This document shows, piece by piece, positions 46,716 to 47,587 of a DNA stretch of 47,587 bases. The translations under genes were made by a program, and so were the position numbers. Each line of letters begins with the position of its first letter. Position 1 is the stretch's first letter. This DNA is from Verrucomicrobiia bacterium (GTDB lineage Bacteria > Verrucomicrobiota > Verrucomicrobiia > Limisphaerales > UBA1100). The stretch spans positions 1 through 47,587 of the forward strand of contig JAAZZB010000072.1 in assembly GCA_014239365.1 (NCBI GenBank), written 5' to 3'. The notes below the pieces were generated by a model. It was not told where the DNA came from and did no database searches. It saw only the letters and a program-made list of their open reading frames with translations.

Positions 46716-47587
46716 ATGACCGAACGATTACAGAAAACCATAGTCCTCATTTTTGGACTTGCGACCTTGGCCGTGGTGCTGTGGACGCAGCGGGCATCAA
46801 TTCAAGAATTGGCGAAACCGGAACCCCCCGCCGGACAGCCCGCTGAATTGGACGAGCACACAAAGGAACGACTGGCGCGCGGGGAAACGCTGGCGCGGCA
46901 GCATTGCATCGCGTGCCATCAACTGCCCACGCCAGAAATGCTCGACGCGGGTTCGTGGGAAATGAGCCTGACATTGATGCTGCCGTTTATGGGCCTCGTG
47001 CCGCCGGGAACGGGCTTGATCAAAACCAACGGATTCGAACGCGCGCTGGCGTCAGGACTGTTTCCGCCCGAGCCGCTGCTGGCCCGACAGGATTTTGCAT
47101 TGATTCGGGAATATTATGTCACCCGCGCGCCACGCATGTTGCCGGAACCGAAAGCACTTCAATTTGTCGGCGCACAAAAAACGTTTGAGCCGGTGATCCC
47201 CCGCGCACCTTTTGATGCCAACTGCATTGCTGTCCGAATGGATCCGGAATCCGGTGGGTTGTGGGCGACTCACGACCCCACACAAACCGTCCATCGAATG
47301 GCCCCCAACTTGGAATGGCAAACACCGCCCCTCACGCCGGGAGGTTCTCCGGTGGAAATGCGCTTCACCGCCAACGGAATCATCGGCGTGTTGATTGGAG
47401 ATTTTATGCCCTCGATGGAACGCAACGGCGCGTTGGTGCGATGGCACGCGGGCAAAGTGGAAACCTTGGCGGCACCTTTGCATCGCCCCACCGACGTGTT
47501 GCCCGTGGATTTGAATGGCGATGGTCGGGAGGATTGGGTGGTCTGCGAGTACGGCCATTTCACCGGCAAAGCATTTTGGATGGAAAA
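46716..47587 (+). CDS. Membrane-anchored cytochrome c protein with VCBS-like repeat (partial at window end)
   Basis: An open frame without stop to the window end, 290 codons long so far. An N-terminal hydrophobic anchor (residues 8-23) is followed by a heme-c motif C64IACH68. Later text reads 'DANCIAVRMDPESGGLWATH' and 'DLNGDGREDWVVCEYG', the latter an FG-GAP/VCBS calcium-binding repeat. Related planctomycete/verrucomicrobial proteins carry both parts. It is divergent from the propeller gene. The 3' end is outside the window. Confidence 0.8.
   Translation, partial: MTERLQKTIVLIFGLATLAVVLWTQRASIQELAKPEPPAGQPAELDEHTKERLARGETLARQHCIACHQLPTPEMLDAGSWEMSLTLMLPFMGLVPPGTGLIKTNGFERALASGLFPPEPLLARQDFALIREYYVTRAPRMLPEPKALQFVGAQKTFEPVIPRAPFDANCIAVRMDPESGGLWATHDPTQTVHRMAPNLEWQTPPLTPGGSPVEMRFTANGIIGVLIGDFMPSMERNGALVRWHAGKVETLAAPLHRPTDVLPVDLNGDGREDWVVCEYGHFTGKAFWME

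Overview
The window looks like a chromosome segment of a Verrucomicrobiota bacterium, probably of the Pedosphaerales/Limisphaerales type. The reasons are a cytochrome-type DUF1549/DUF1553 protein paired with a DUF1501 protein, a prepilin with the N-terminal signature typical of the PVC group, a sigma factor encoded beside membrane Ser/Thr kinases, and many palindromic intergenic repeats. This placement is inferred from gene content only.

Layout. 1-254: tandem 90-bp repeats. 297-7224: an SDR oxidoreductase, tRNA-Asn, then on the minus strand a ribosomal/tRNA-modification cluster (rpsP-khpA-trmD-rplS-rnhB-yraN-mutM, with no rimM), a lipid kinase and thiD. 7349-13795: polX, a Phd/PIN toxin-antitoxin pair, a DEAD-box helicase, tRNA-Pro followed by an AT-rich GYF-domain membrane protein, then ispF, a small unknown gene and a class I glutamine amidotransferase. 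13830-20849 (minus): an inositol-phosphatase-like gene, a YdcF-like gene and valS, fed from upstream by a second (RHH/PIN) toxin-antitoxin pair whose stop codon overlaps the valS start; then citramalate synthase and a small unknown gene. 20972-23506 (plus): cysS, tmk, rpsT.

23573-29767: a secreted esterase followed by a sugar-acid/sugar catabolic cluster (zinc dehydrogenase, aldo/keto reductase, GxxExxY gene, sugar isomerase/epimerase-like protein, tagaturonate epimerase-like UxaE) with a divergent GntR regulator. 29769-35526: the DUF1549/1553 and DUF1501 pair and a Tat-exported protein of unknown family. 35687-37354: ATP-type PEP carboxykinase. 37576-43549: a prepilin, an FHA-kinase-LamG gene that is frameshifted near its end, a convergent paralogous kinase-LamG gene in an operon with an ECF sigma factor and a 54-residue protein, and a zinc-ribbon membrane protein. 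43614-47587: a secreted VPS10-like beta-propeller with an inserted PDZ domain, and the start of a membrane-anchored cytochrome c protein that runs off the window.

Points that stand out: a PD-(D/E)XK-like GxxExxY gene enclosed by two same-orientation copies of an interspersed palindromic repeat with a further copy elsewhere; the sigma factor/54-aa protein/LamG-kinase module; several promoters whose -10 box lies exactly 6 nt before a start codon (predicted leaderless mRNAs); and the coupling of valS to a toxin-antitoxin module.
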